Source: CAYPTY01 sp965659005
Lineage (GTDB): Bacteria > Bacteroidota > Rhodothermia > Balneolales > Balneolaceae
DNA: 52,600 bases
Assembly (NCBI GenBank): GCA_965659005.1
Contig: CBFHVG010000049.1
Span: 1-52,600, forward strand
Direction: 5' to 3'
Part shown: positions 24,312-32,267 of the stretch, piece by piece
Position numbering within the stretch: the first letter of the stretch is position 1
Layout: each line of letters begins with the position of its first letter
The notes under the pieces: generated by a model
Databases searched by the model: none
Seen by the model: the letters and a program-made list of their open reading frames with translations, nothing else
Told to the model about the DNA's origin: nothing
Position numbers and translations under genes: made by a program

Positions 24312-24461
24312 GTACTTCTATTCGTGTACTCGTGGTTTGTTCAGCAAACGCTATTGAGTATCCTAAAGTATACAGAATTGGCGATTTAATTTAAAACACA
24401 AGATTCGTAAAGGTTTGAAAAGTATTGAAGTAGTTCAGGTTATATTGAACGATCTAAGTGA

Positions 24462-24490
24462 TTGCCAAATCTTCTAAATAAGGCTATATT
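24462..24490 (+). promoter_or_regulatory. Sigma-70-like promoter for queA-ispD-ispF-dedA
   Basis: TTGCCA (24462-24467), a 17-nt spacer and TATATT (24485-24490) match the -35/-10 consensus at 5 of 6 positions each, about 45 bp before the queA ATG. The region 24312-24534 separates queA from the divergent exported-protein gene. Confidence 0.5.
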
Positions 24491-24534
24491 AACAACCTTT
24501 TTACCCGCACATTTTCCTCAACTTAATACGAGAG

Positions 24535-25590
24535 ATGAAATTAACTAACTTTAAATTTGATATAGAAGGTTACAGAGTTCCTGATAAGCCACTTAAGCAA
24601 AGAGACTCTTCCAAATTAATGGTATTGCATCGCGATACTAAGAAGATCGAGCACAAGAAGTTTTCTGATATCCATGAATACCTTAATGAAGGTGATGTTA
24701 TTGTATATAACAATACCAAAGTTTTCCCGGCTAGACTAAAGGGAAAGAAGGAAAAGACTGAAGCAGATATCGAAGTGTTTTTACTCAGAGAACTTCAACC
24801 TGATAACATGCTATGGGATGTGTTGGTTGAGCCTGCCAGAAAAATAAGAATTGGGAATAAGCTTTACTTTGGTGATGAGGACAATGAACTGATGGCTGAA
24901 GTGGTTGATAATACCACTTCGAGAGGTCGAACCATTCGATTCCTTTTTGATGGCCCTAATCATGAGCTTTATGAGCGACTAGATACGCTCGGCAAAATGC
25001 CACTTCCTCCATATATCGAAAGAGAAGCTGTTGATGAAGATAAAGAACGCTATCAGACTATTTTCGCATCGGAAAGAGGTGCTGTAGCTGCGCCAACAGC
25101 TGGCCTTCATTTCACAGAAGAACTAGTTGAGAAGATTAAGGCAAAAGGAGTCGATTTCGTGCCTATCACCCTGCATATTGGATGGGGTACTTTCAGAAAT
25201 GTAGAGGTAGAAGATCTTACCAAACACCGCATGGACTCAGAGAACTATTTTATTTCTTCTGAAACATCAGACAGAATAAATAAAGCACTCAGCAGCAAAA
25301 CTCATAAGGTAGTTGCGATGGGAGCAAGTGCTGTTCGTACTATTGAAACAAGTGTGATGGCGAGTGGTATGTCAAAAATGGGTACAGGTTGGACAGATAA
25401 ATTTCTCTACCCACCATACGAATTCAAAATTACTGAAGGACTCATTACGAACTTACACAGACCAGAATCTACATTATTGATGATGGCTGCAGCTTTTGCT
25501 GAGTATGATTTTCTGATGGAAGCGTATGAGCAAGCTCGCAAGAAGAAGTATAGGTTCTTCTCCTTCGGTGATGCCATGCTAATTGTTTAG
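24535..25590 (+). CDS. queA: S-adenosylmethionine:tRNA ribosyltransferase-isomerase
   Basis: A 351-residue QueA, which transfers the ribosyl part of SAM to preQ1 in tRNA to make epoxyqueuosine. Family motifs are VYNNTKVFPARL, PLPPYI, RYQTIFASERGAVAAPTAGLHF, ITLHIGWGTFRNVE and NLHRPESTLLMM. The ATG at 24535 gives the usual N-terminus and length. It leads a tight operon: its stop overlaps the ispD start by one base (TAGTG). A sigma-70-like promoter lies upstream. Confidence 0.96.
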   Translation: MKLTNFKFDIEGYRVPDKPLKQRDSSKLMVLHRDTKKIEHKKFSDIHEYLNEGDVIVYNNTKVFPARLKGKKEKTEADIEVFLLRELQPDNMLWDVLVEPARKIRIGNKLYFGDEDNELMAEVVDNTTSRGRTIRFLFDGPNHELYERLDTLGKMPLPPYIEREAVDEDKERYQTIFASERGAVAAPTAGLHFTEELVEKIKAKGVDFVPITLHIGWGTFRNVEVEDLTKHRMDSENYFISSETSDRINKALSSKTHKVVAMGASAVRTIETSVMASGMSKMGTGWTDKFLYPPYEFKITEGLITNLHRPESTLLMMAAAFAEYDFLMEAYEQARKKKYRFFSFGDAMLIV

Positions 25591-26273
25591 TGACCGAGAA
25601 TACACTCATCATACCCGCTGCAGGTTCAGGTAGCAGAATGAGCTTGGATGTGCCTAAGCCGTTCTTAGAGATCGGCGGAGTCACAATACTTGCGCATACA
25701 ATTCGGGCATTTACGAATATTGGATCTGTAAGCCGGCTTATTGTCCCTACAACCAGGTCCAATATTGAAGTAGTGAAGTCAATTATTCAATCTGAAGGAA
25801 TTGATATTGAATATGATGTAATTGAGGGTGGGGATGAGCGTCAGTATTCCATCAAGAATGCACTCGATTTAATTAAGCATGACTTCGGGCTGGTCACTAT
25901 TCATGATGCAGTTCGCCCATTTGTGAAGCCAGCTCAGATTATGGATTGTATTTCCAAAGCAGATGAAAAAGGGGCTGCAATAGTGGCGGTACCAGTGAAA
26001 GACACTATTAAGAAGCTAAGCCCTGATCATGTAATTGAGAGCACACCTGACAGAAGTAAGCTCTGGCAGGCACAAACCCCACAGATTTTCAGGACAAGTT
26101 TAATCAGGGAAGCCTACCAGATTGCTATCGATACCGGGTTCCTTGGAACTGATGATGCATCTCTTGTTGAAAATATCGGACATGAAGTTTTTGTAGTTGA
26201 AGGTGATCGTCTGAATTTCAAAATTACTTATCCGCTTGATCTGCAACTTGCAACTCTATTATTAGAAGAATGA
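25590..26273 (+). CDS. ispD: 2-C-methyl-D-erythritol 4-phosphate cytidylyltransferase
   Basis: A 227-residue IspD, which couples MEP to CTP in the third step of isoprenoid synthesis. The CTP-binding loop PAAGSGSRM is at residues 9-17; IHDAVRPFV and the C-terminal DRLNFKITYPLDLQLA are conserved. The start is GTG at 25590, overlapping the queA stop. Its end overlaps the ispF start (ATGA at 26270), so ispD-ispF is translationally coupled, a frequent pairing or fusion for these enzymes. Confidence 0.96.
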   Translation: MTENTLIIPAAGSGSRMSLDVPKPFLEIGGVTILAHTIRAFTNIGSVSRLIVPTTRSNIEVVKSIIQSEGIDIEYDVIEGGDERQYSIKNALDLIKHDFGLVTIHDAVRPFVKPAQIMDCISKADEKGAAIVAVPVKDTIKKLSPDHVIESTPDRSKLWQAQTPQIFRTSLIREAYQIAIDTGFLGTDDASLVENIGHEVFVVEGDRLNFKITYPLDLQLATLLLEE

Positions 26274-26755
26274 ATCAATTCAGAATTGGCTTTGGCTATG
26301 ATGTTCACCAGTTAGTAGAAGGCAGGGATCTTTTATTGGGTGGTGTTCACATTCCATTTGAAAAAGGTTTGCTCGGACATTCTGATGCTGATGTTCTGTT
26401 ACATGCAATCACTGATGCTATTCTTGGCGCCGTAGCTATGGGTGATATCGGTCGTCATTTTCCGGATACAGATCCTCGTTATAAAGATGCTGATAGTCGT
26501 TTGTTGCTTCGTGACGCATATGCTTTAGCAATGAATGAAGGCTATGAGTTATCAAATGTAGACGCAACGATTATAGCTCAAAGACCAAAATTATTGCCAT
26601 ACATGCAGCTAATTCGAGAAAATATTGCCGAGGATTTAATTGTTGATTTAAATCAGATTTCGGTCAAAGCAACAACATCAGAAAATATTGGTTTTCTTGG
26701 TAGGGAAGAGGGAATAGCAGCCCACGCCGTTGTGCTACTTGAAAAACATGACTGA
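26270..26755 (+). CDS. ispF: 2-C-methyl-D-erythritol 2,4-cyclodiphosphate synthase
   Basis: A 161-residue trimeric zinc enzyme that cyclises CDP-ME-2-phosphate to MEcPP. The zinc ligands fall in GYDVHQL (Asp and His) and LGHSDADVLLHA (His). IGRHFPDTD and the C-terminal KATTSENIGFLGREEGIAA are also canonical. The ATG overlaps the end of ispD by 4 bases; the 3' end overlaps dedA by 8 bases. Confidence 0.97.
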   Translation: MNQFRIGFGYDVHQLVEGRDLLLGGVHIPFEKGLLGHSDADVLLHAITDAILGAVAMGDIGRHFPDTDPRYKDADSRLLLRDAYALAMNEGYELSNVDATIIAQRPKLLPYMQLIRENIAEDLIVDLNQISVKATTSENIGFLGREEGIAAHAVVLLEKHD

Positions 26756-27404
26756 CCAGATAATTCAATCAGTAGTTGAATGGGTTCAATCTGTACCACC
26801 CATTAGTATCTATCTTCTGTTTATTACAGTTGCCTATCTGGAGAATGTAATTCCTCCAATGCCTGGAGATGTGCTTGTTGCTTTTTCAGGATATCTGGCA
26901 GCGGAAGGATTAGTACAGTTATTCCCGGTTTATGTAATTACTACAATAGCTTCAGTATTTGGGTTTATGACGATGTACTGGCTGGGGGGAAGGTGGTCAT
27001 TTGAAATTGCTGAAGAAAGAAAAGATCACTGGGTTTTAAAATTCTTTGACTACAGTTATTTCGATTCTGGAAAGAAATGGATGGACAAATGGGGGCAAGG
27101 TGTAATTCTTGCAAATAGATTTCTTGCAGGCACCAGATCTATCATTTCACTCACTGCCGGATTCTATAAAATAAACCCAAGATGGACCGTTCTTAGCTCA
27201 CTAATTAGCTCGATGTTATGGAATGCATTATTAATAGGCTTTGGATGGTTCGTAAAAAGTAACTGGCAGTCTATTAAATATTACCTAACGGCTTACAGTA
27301 AAATCATACTGATAGGTATCACTATACTGGTTTTATTGAGGTTTTTCTTTTGGTATAGAAGAAGACAAAAACACGAAAAGATTAATCCAGAAAATCCCGA
27401 ATAA
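26748..27404 (+). CDS. DedA family membrane protein
   Basis: A 218-residue protein with a VTT/SNARE-associated domain. It shows ENVIPPMPGDVLVAFSGYLAAEG (re-entrant loop motif with the conserved Pro/Gly), then GVILANRFLAGTRSIISLTAGFYK and several membrane helices. DedA proteins help cycle undecaprenyl-phosphate or phospholipids across the inner membrane. That would suit a position after two isoprenoid-pathway genes, though this link is inference. The ATG at 26748 (MTDQII) is chosen over one 6 codons upstream; it overlaps the ispF end by 8 bp. Confidence 0.88.
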   Translation: MTDQIIQSVVEWVQSVPPISIYLLFITVAYLENVIPPMPGDVLVAFSGYLAAEGLVQLFPVYVITTIASVFGFMTMYWLGGRWSFEIAEERKDHWVLKFFDYSYFDSGKKWMDKWGQGVILANRFLAGTRSIISLTAGFYKINPRWTVLSSLISSMLWNALLIGFGWFVKSNWQSIKYYLTAYSKIILIGITILVLLRFFFWYRRRQKHEKINPENPE

Positions 27405-27420
27405 ATTTCTCTTCTTTATA

Positions 27421-27451
27421 TTGACAATATTCGGTGTTGTTCTTACTTTTC
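27421..27451 (+). promoter_or_regulatory. Promoter of the tRNA-tuf operon
   Basis: A perfect TTGACA (27421-27426) is followed after 17 nt by TACTTT (27444-27449). The same bases also fit the Bacteroidota form (ATTG-N20-TACTTTTC, consensus TAnnTTTG). A GC-rich CCGG discriminator follows, as in growth-rate-controlled stable-RNA promoters. tRNA-Thr begins at 27468. Confidence 0.55.
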
Positions 27452-27467
27452 CGGTCTTTCGAAAAAT

Positions 27468-27539
27468 GCCAGTGTAGCTCAGGGGTAGAGCAGCGGTTTT
27501 GTAAACCGCCGGTCATCGGTTCAAATCCGGTCACTGGCT
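27468..27539 (+). tRNA. tRNA-Thr(TGT)
   Basis: The acceptor GCCAGTG/CACTGGC pairs fully. The anticodon stem GCGGT/ACCGC encloses loop TTTGTAA with anticodon TGT. The T arm carries GGTTCAAATCC. CCA is not encoded. First of four clustered tRNA genes upstream of tuf. Confidence 0.96.
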
Positions 27540-27562
27540 CTGTTTTTTGATTTTTTGATTCT

Positions 27563-27645
27563 GGGGAGATACCAAAGCGGCCAACTGGGGCAGACTGTAA
27601 ATCTGTTGTCGTAAGACTTCGTAGGTTCGAATCCTGCTCTCCCCA
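27563..27645 (+). tRNA. tRNA-Tyr(GTA)
   Basis: The acceptor is GGGGAGA/TCTCCCC, the anticodon loop is CTGTAAA with anticodon GTA, and a long variable arm is present as expected for bacterial tRNA-Tyr. Discriminator A; CCA not encoded. Confidence 0.96.
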
Positions 27646-27652
27646 CACACAA

Positions 27653-27725
27653 GCGGGCGTAACTCAATTGGTAGAGTGTCAGCCTTCCAAGCTGAATGTT
27701 GCCGGTTCGAGCCCGGTCGCCCGCT
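27653..27725 (+). tRNA. tRNA-Gly(TCC)
   Basis: The acceptor is GCGGGCG/CGCCCGC; the anticodon stem TCAGC/GCTGA holds loop CTTCCAA with anticodon TCC. Discriminator T; CCA not encoded. Confidence 0.96.
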
Positions 27726-27736
27726 CTGGTGAAGAG

Positions 27737-27811
<75 letters not shown>

Positions 27812-27864
27812 GAAATTGAATTTTTTTTATTGAACATTTAAATATCCATTAACAAAAGAACAAA

Positions 27865-29052
27865 ATGGCAAAAGAGACCTTTCAACGGACCAAACCACAC
27901 GTTAACGTGGGAACCATTGGTCACGTAGATCACGGCAAGACGACGTTAACGGCAGCGATTACTGCGGTAATGGCGAAGACCTATGGTGGAGAAGCGCGCG
28001 CATTCGACCAGATTGACAATGCACCGGAAGAGCGTGAGCGTGGGATTACAATCGCTACGGCACACGTAGAGTATGAGACCGATGCACGTCACTATGCCCA
28101 TGTGGATTGTCCGGGTCACGCGGATTACGTAAAGAACATGGTAACGGGAGCGGCACAGATGGATGGCGCTATCCTAGTAGTTGCGGCTACAGATGGCCCG
28201 ATGCCACAGACACGTGAGCACATTCTGCTTGCGCGCCAGGTTGGTGTGCCACAGATTGTGGTGTTCATGAACAAGGTTGATTTGGTAGACGATGAAGAGC
28301 TTCTTGAGCTAGTTGAGCTGGAAGTGCGTGAGCTACTAAGCAGCTACGAGTTTGATGGTGATGATATTCCTGTGATTCAGGGTTCTGCTCTGGGCGCGCT
28401 GAATGGCGAGGCGCAGTGGGAAGAGAAAGTAGTTGAGCTGATGAAGGCTGTGGATGATACGATTCCAACGCCGGAGCGTGATGTAGACAAGCCGTTTTTG
28501 ATGCCGGTTGAGGACGTGTTCTCGATTACGGGTCGTGGTACAGTGGCGACGGGTCGAATTGAGCGTGGTGTGATTAAGCTTAACGATGAGATTGAGATTG
28601 TTGGTATCGTAGAAGAGCCGATGAAGAGTGTGGTAACTGGTATTGAGATGTTCCGTCGCCTGTTAGATCAGGGTGAGGCAGGAGACAATGCGGGTATTCT
28701 GCTGCGTGGTATTGACAAAGAAGCGATTCAGCGTGGTATGGTACTGTGTAAGCCGGGTTCGATTAACCCACACAAGCGATTTGAGTGCGAGGTATATGTA
28801 CTGAGCAAAGATGAGGGTGGTCGTCACACGCCATTCTTCAAGGGTTACCGTCCACAGTTCTACTTCCGTACGACCGATGTAACGGGATCATGTGAACTGC
28901 CGAGCGGTGTAGAAATGGTAATGCCGGGTGATAACGTGAAGTTAGATGTGACGTTAATCCAGCCAGTGGCCATGGAAGAGGGTCTGCGATTTGCGATCCG
29001 TGAAGGTGGCCGTACCGTTGGTGCCGGCGTGGTAACTAAAATCTTAGACTAA
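27865..29052 (+). CDS. tuf: Translation elongation factor Tu
   Basis: A 395-residue EF-Tu that delivers aminoacyl-tRNA to the ribosome. The GTPase motifs are GHVDHGKT (residues about 19-26), DCPGH and NKVD. The effector region RGITIATAHVEYET and domain II/III sequences are standard. It sits directly behind four tRNA genes and ahead of tRNA-Trp-secE-nusG, the conserved tufB arrangement. Codon use is unlike its neighbours: GAG, CTG, GCG, ACG and CGT dominate, whereas the ribosomal-protein and rpoBC genes prefer GAA, AGA and A/T-ending codons. This may reflect transfer, gene conversion or strong codon selection. No second tuf lies in the window. Confidence 0.98.
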   Translation: MAKETFQRTKPHVNVGTIGHVDHGKTTLTAAITAVMAKTYGGEARAFDQIDNAPEERERGITIATAHVEYETDARHYAHVDCPGHADYVKNMVTGAAQMDGAILVVAATDGPMPQTREHILLARQVGVPQIVVFMNKVDLVDDEELLELVELEVRELLSSYEFDGDDIPVIQGSALGALNGEAQWEEKVVELMKAVDDTIPTPERDVDKPFLMPVEDVFSITGRGTVATGRIERGVIKLNDEIEIVGIVEEPMKSVVTGIEMFRRLLDQGEAGDNAGILLRGIDKEAIQRGMVLCKPGSINPHKRFECEVYVLSKDEGGRHTPFFKGYRPQFYFRTTDVTGSCELPSGVEMVMPGDNVKLDVTLIQPVAMEEGLRFAIREGGRTVGAGVVTKILD

Positions 29053-29081
29053 GTCTTAGATTAAATATTTTGACAAGTTGA

Positions 29082-29109
29082 AAGAGTAGCTGCATATGCG
29101 GCTACTCTT
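29082..29109 (+). terminator. Hairpin between tuf and tRNA-Trp
   Basis: AAGAGTAGC (29082-29090) and GCTACTCTT (29101-29109) form a 9-bp stem around a 10-nt loop. The following bases lack a clean T tract, so it may be a partial terminator or an RNA-processing site before tRNA-Trp. Confidence 0.45.
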
Positions 29110-29120
29110 CGCTTGTTTAT

Positions 29121-29193
<73 letters not shown>

Positions 29194-29213
29194 CACATAA
29201 AAGAATCATATAT

Positions 29214-29396
29214 ATGAGCAAGATAGGCGAGTTTTTTGGTGGCGTAAACAAGGAAATGAAAAAGGTTTCCTGGCCAACACAGAAAGAATTAACTGATAAC
29301 ACCATAATAGTAGTCGTGTTCTCCATCATCCTGAGTGTCTTCATTTTTGGAGTGGATCAGGTATACAGCACTATTCTGGAGTTTATTTATCAATAA
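29214..29396 (+). CDS. secE: Preprotein translocase subunit SecE
   Basis: A 60-residue, single-helix SecE of the short bacterial form. It clamps SecY in the Sec translocon. The conserved amphipathic segment is EMKKVSWPTQKELTDNT, followed by the membrane helix TIIVVVFSIILSVFIFGVDQ. The frame is open further upstream through the tRNA-Trp gene, but the ATG at 29214 (MSKIGEFF) gives the family N-terminus. nusG starts 3 bp after its stop. Confidence 0.94.
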   Translation: MSKIGEFFGGVNKEMKKVSWPTQKELTDNTIIVVVFSIILSVFIFGVDQVYSTILEFIYQ

Positions 29397-29399
29397 GAA

Positions 29400-29963
29400 A
29401 TGAAATCCGACAATACGCACGACTGGTACGTAGTACGTTGCTTCTCCAGTCACGAAAAGAAGGTAAAAGAATACCTCGAACGCGAGATCGAAGACCAGGG
29501 TCTGAGTGATAAGGTGAGTGAAGTACTTATCCCAACAGAAACGGTTGTAGAAATCCGTGCAGGTAAAAAGCGAACCAGAGAGAAAAACTTCTTCCCAGGG
29601 TACATACTTCTCCACACCCATTATGACGAAGAAGTGAACAATCTGGTGCAAAGCGCACCTTCTAGCCTAGGTTTTCTGAAGATCGGGAAAGACTTGATCC
29701 CGAGCCCTCTGAAAAAACAGGAAGTAGAGCGTATTATTGGTAGAGTACACGATAATCGTGAACTCTTAGAACAAGGTGGACTTGTTGAGATTCCATTTAA
29801 CGAAGGTGATTTGGTAAGGGTTATTGATGGACCATTCAAAGATTTTGATGGTACCGTTCAAGAAATAAATCCTGAAAAACTGAAGCTTCGGGTAATGGTA
29901 AGCATCTTTGGTCGGAGAACTCCGGTTGAGGTAGATGTGAATCAAGTAGAGTCCGCTACATAA
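29400..29963 (+). CDS. nusG: Transcription termination/antitermination factor NusG
   Basis: A 187-residue NusG. The N-terminal NGN domain binds RNA polymerase (DWYVVRCFSSHEKKVKEYLE, FFPGYILLH) and the C-terminal KOW domain binds Rho or S10 (FNEGDLVRVIDGPFKDFDG). It couples transcription to translation or termination. secE precedes it by 3 bp and rplK follows by 56 bp. Confidence 0.97.
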   Translation: MKSDNTHDWYVVRCFSSHEKKVKEYLEREIEDQGLSDKVSEVLIPTETVVEIRAGKKRTREKNFFPGYILLHTHYDEEVNNLVQSAPSSLGFLKIGKDLIPSPLKKQEVERIIGRVHDNRELLEQGGLVEIPFNEGDLVRVIDGPFKDFDGTVQEINPEKLKLRVMVSIFGRRTPVEVDVNQVESAT

Positions 29964-30019
29964 AAAATAGCTATTACGCACACGAACTGAAGTATTAACC
30001 ATACAGGCTCAAATAAACT

Positions 30020-30448
30020 ATGGCAAAAAAGGTTGAAAATATCCTGAAGCTCCAGATAGTTGGTGGTCAAGCCAGTCCAGCACCTCCAGTAGGTCCTGCT
30101 CTTGGTCAAGCCGGTATCAACATTATGGAGTTCTGTAAGGCATTTAATGCTAGAACTCAGGATAACACCGGAACCATTATTCCTGTAGAGATTACAGTTT
30201 TTACAGATAAGTCTTTTTCATTTAAGACTAAAACTCCACCTGCTGCTGTTCTCCTTAAGCAGGCTGCAAAACTGAAATCTGGATCTGGAGAGCCAAACCG
30301 AAACAAAGTTGGTCAGGTAACATGGGACCAATGCAAGCAAATCGCTGAGACTAAAATGGAGGATCTTAACGCATTCGACATTGAAGCAGCAGCAGAGATG
30401 ATTGCAGGTACGGCTCGCAGTATGGGTCTAAGAGTAAAACGAGATTAG
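30020..30448 (+). CDS. rplK: 50S ribosomal protein L11
   Basis: A 142-residue L11, standard length, part of the GTPase-associated centre. It has QIVGGQASPAPPVGPALGQAGINIMEFCKAFN at the N-terminal domain and the RNA-binding C-terminal domain ending in GTARSMGLRV. rplA follows after 7 bp. Confidence 0.98.
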   Translation: MAKKVENILKLQIVGGQASPAPPVGPALGQAGINIMEFCKAFNARTQDNTGTIIPVEITVFTDKSFSFKTKTPPAAVLLKQAAKLKSGSGEPNRNKVGQVTWDQCKQIAETKMEDLNAFDIEAAAEMIAGTARSMGLRVKRD

Positions 30449-30455
30449 CATAACT

Positions 30456-31157
30456 ATGGCTAGAAATGGAAAAAAATATCAGCAAGTCGCTGCTCTGGTA
30501 AATCCGGAAACGGAATATACCTTGCAGGAAGCTTGTGATCTGGTAAAGAAGACTTCCACTACTTCTTTCGATGCTTCTGTTGATATCGATGTGCGTTTGG
30601 GCGTTGACCCAAAACATGCCGATCAAATGGTACGCGGCACTGTATCACTACCACATGGTACAGGTAAAGAAGTTAAAGTTCTGGCTTTGGTGAATGAATC
30701 AAAACAAGCCGAAGCTAAGGAAGCTGGTGCTGATCACGTCGGACTTGATGACTATATAAAACAAATTGAAGATGGGTGGGCAGACATTGATGTCATTATT
30801 GCCACACCAGATGTAATGGGTAAACTCGGAAAGTTAGGACGATTCCTAGGACCAAGAGGTCTTATGCCTAACCCAAAGAGTGGTACCGTAACTATGGATG
30901 TTGCTGATGCAGTTAAACAAGTTAAAGCGGGTCAAATTGACTTCCGTGTTGACAAAGCTGGTATCCTGCATACATCAATTGCAAAAGTAAGCTTCTCAGA
31001 GGAGCAGATTCGAGAAAATGTTGAGGTATTCCTTCAGACAGTATTAAAACTGAAGCCAGCATCTTCAAAAGGTACCTATGTTAAAAGTGCTTTTATTAGT
31101 ACAACAATGGGTCCAAGTATCGCTCTGAGTAGAAGTTCCATTACATCATTAAACTAA
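30456..31157 (+). CDS. rplA: 50S ribosomal protein L1
   Basis: A 233-residue L1, the L1-stalk protein. Conserved parts are SFDASVDIDVRLGVDPKHADQ, VRGTVSLPHGTGK, GRFLGPRGLMPNPKSGTVT and the C-terminal TTMGPSIAL. L1 often represses its own operon by binding the rplK leader, but no obvious L1 target was identified by eye here. Confidence 0.98.
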   Translation: MARNGKKYQQVAALVNPETEYTLQEACDLVKKTSTTSFDASVDIDVRLGVDPKHADQMVRGTVSLPHGTGKEVKVLALVNESKQAEAKEAGADHVGLDDYIKQIEDGWADIDVIIATPDVMGKLGKLGRFLGPRGLMPNPKSGTVTMDVADAVKQVKAGQIDFRVDKAGILHTSIAKVSFSEEQIRENVEVFLQTVLKLKPASSKGTYVKSAFISTTMGPSIALSRSSITSLN

Positions 31158-31171
31158 AATAGATTGTAATT

Positions 31172-31696
31172 ATGCCTGGAACAGCTGAAAAGAAAGCAGT
31201 TCTAACTGAGATCACAGAAAGACTTAATAATTCTGGCGCCATTTATGTCGCTAATTATTCTGGTATGTCTGTAGCTGAGATCAATCAGTTAAGAGGTGCT
31301 TTTAGAAAAGGCAATGTCTTCTTCAAGGTTTATAAGAACAATCTTGTAAAGAAGGCTATGGAAGAAGTGGGAGGTTATGAAGATCTCTTCCCGCAGCTTG
31401 TTGAGCAAAACGGTTTTGCCTTTGTAGACGAAGAATTAGCAGCACCAGCTAAAGTGCTTAAAGACTTCATTAAAGATAATGACAAGCCTGAATTTAAGGC
31501 TGCTATTATTGATGGTGACTTCTTCAGCGCTGATAAACTGGATGCACTCGCTGCCATGAAATCTAAAAATGAAATCATTGGCGATATTCTTGGACTGCTT
31601 CAATCACCAATCAAAAACGTGGTTAGCGCTCTTACTGCACAAGGCTCAAACATCGTTGGAGCTATCAATACTATCGCTGAAAAAGGCGACGAGTAA
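31172..31696 (+). CDS. rplJ: 50S ribosomal protein L10
   Basis: A 174-residue L10 that anchors L7/L12 dimers to the stalk base. Visible motifs are YVANYSGMSVAEINQLRGAFR and VYKNNLVKKAMEE, then a C-terminal L12-binding helix. Only 14 bp separate it from rplA, so the long L10 leader found upstream of rplJ in some bacteria is absent. Confidence 0.97.
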   Translation: MPGTAEKKAVLTEITERLNNSGAIYVANYSGMSVAEINQLRGAFRKGNVFFKVYKNNLVKKAMEEVGGYEDLFPQLVEQNGFAFVDEELAAPAKVLKDFIKDNDKPEFKAAIIDGDFFSADKLDALAAMKSKNEIIGDILGLLQSPIKNVVSALTAQGSNIVGAINTIAEKGDE

Positions 31697-31747
31697 ACAA
31701 CACTTTTATAACTAAGAAATTATCTTACAAAACAACTGGAGAAAAAA

Positions 31748-32128
31748 ATGGCTGACGTTAACAAATTAGCTGAAGAGCTAGTCAACCTTACTATTAAAGA
31801 AGCAAACGAACTTGCTAAAGTTCTTGAAGAAGAATACGACATCAAACCAGCTGCTGCAGCTGTTGCTGTTGCTGGCCCTGCCGGCGGTGGTGAAGCAGGC
31901 GGTGGTGCTGAAGAGAAAACTGAATTTGATGTTATACTAACTGCTGCTGGAGACAAGAAAATCGCTGTAATTAAAGAAGTACGCGGTATTACTGGTCTTG
32001 GCCTGAAAGAAGCTAAAGAGCTTGTTGATGGTGCACCAAGCGCAGTAAAAGAAGGTGTAGCAAAAGACGAAGCTGAAGAGATCAAGAATAAGCTTGAAGA
32101 AGCTGGAGCTCAAGTAGATCTCAAGTAA
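31748..32128 (+). CDS. rplL: 50S ribosomal protein L7/L12
   Basis: A 126-residue stalk protein. The N-terminal dimerisation domain is followed by an Ala/Gly-rich hinge (about residues 36-60, including PAGGGEAGGG) and the C-terminal factor-binding domain (KTEFDVILTAAGDKKIAVIK, GLGLKEAKELVDGAP). A GGAG sequence precedes the ATG. It is followed by a hairpin and then rpoB. Confidence 0.98.
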   Translation: MADVNKLAEELVNLTIKEANELAKVLEEEYDIKPAAAAVAVAGPAGGGEAGGGAEEKTEFDVILTAAGDKKIAVIKEVRGITGLGLKEAKELVDGAPSAVKEGVAKDEAEEIKNKLEEAGAQVDLK

Positions 32129-32152
32129 CTTTTTTATCAGCAAAATCGCATC

Positions 32153-32180
32153 AGCCAATATCGTTAAAACGGTATTGGCT
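32153..32180 (+). terminator. Hairpin between rplL and rpoB (probable attenuator)
   Basis: AGCCAATATCG (32153-32163) and CGGTATTGGCT (32170-32180) pair over 11 bp with one wobble around a TTAAAA loop; only ATTTG follows. A partial terminator at this position, lowering rpoBC expression relative to rplL, is known in E. coli. The weak T tract suits attenuation or RNase processing. Confidence 0.5.
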
Positions 32181-32267
32181 ATTTGCGTATTCAATGCCCA
32201 TGAACGGTGAGTTCGATGGGTTCGTCCATTTTCGACATTATTATAAATCAAAGAGGAGAGGTTCCTT

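Noticed and set aside
31158..31171. L10-type autoregulatory leader before rplJ
   Set aside because: Only 14 bp separate rplA and rplJ; there is no room for the known leader fold.
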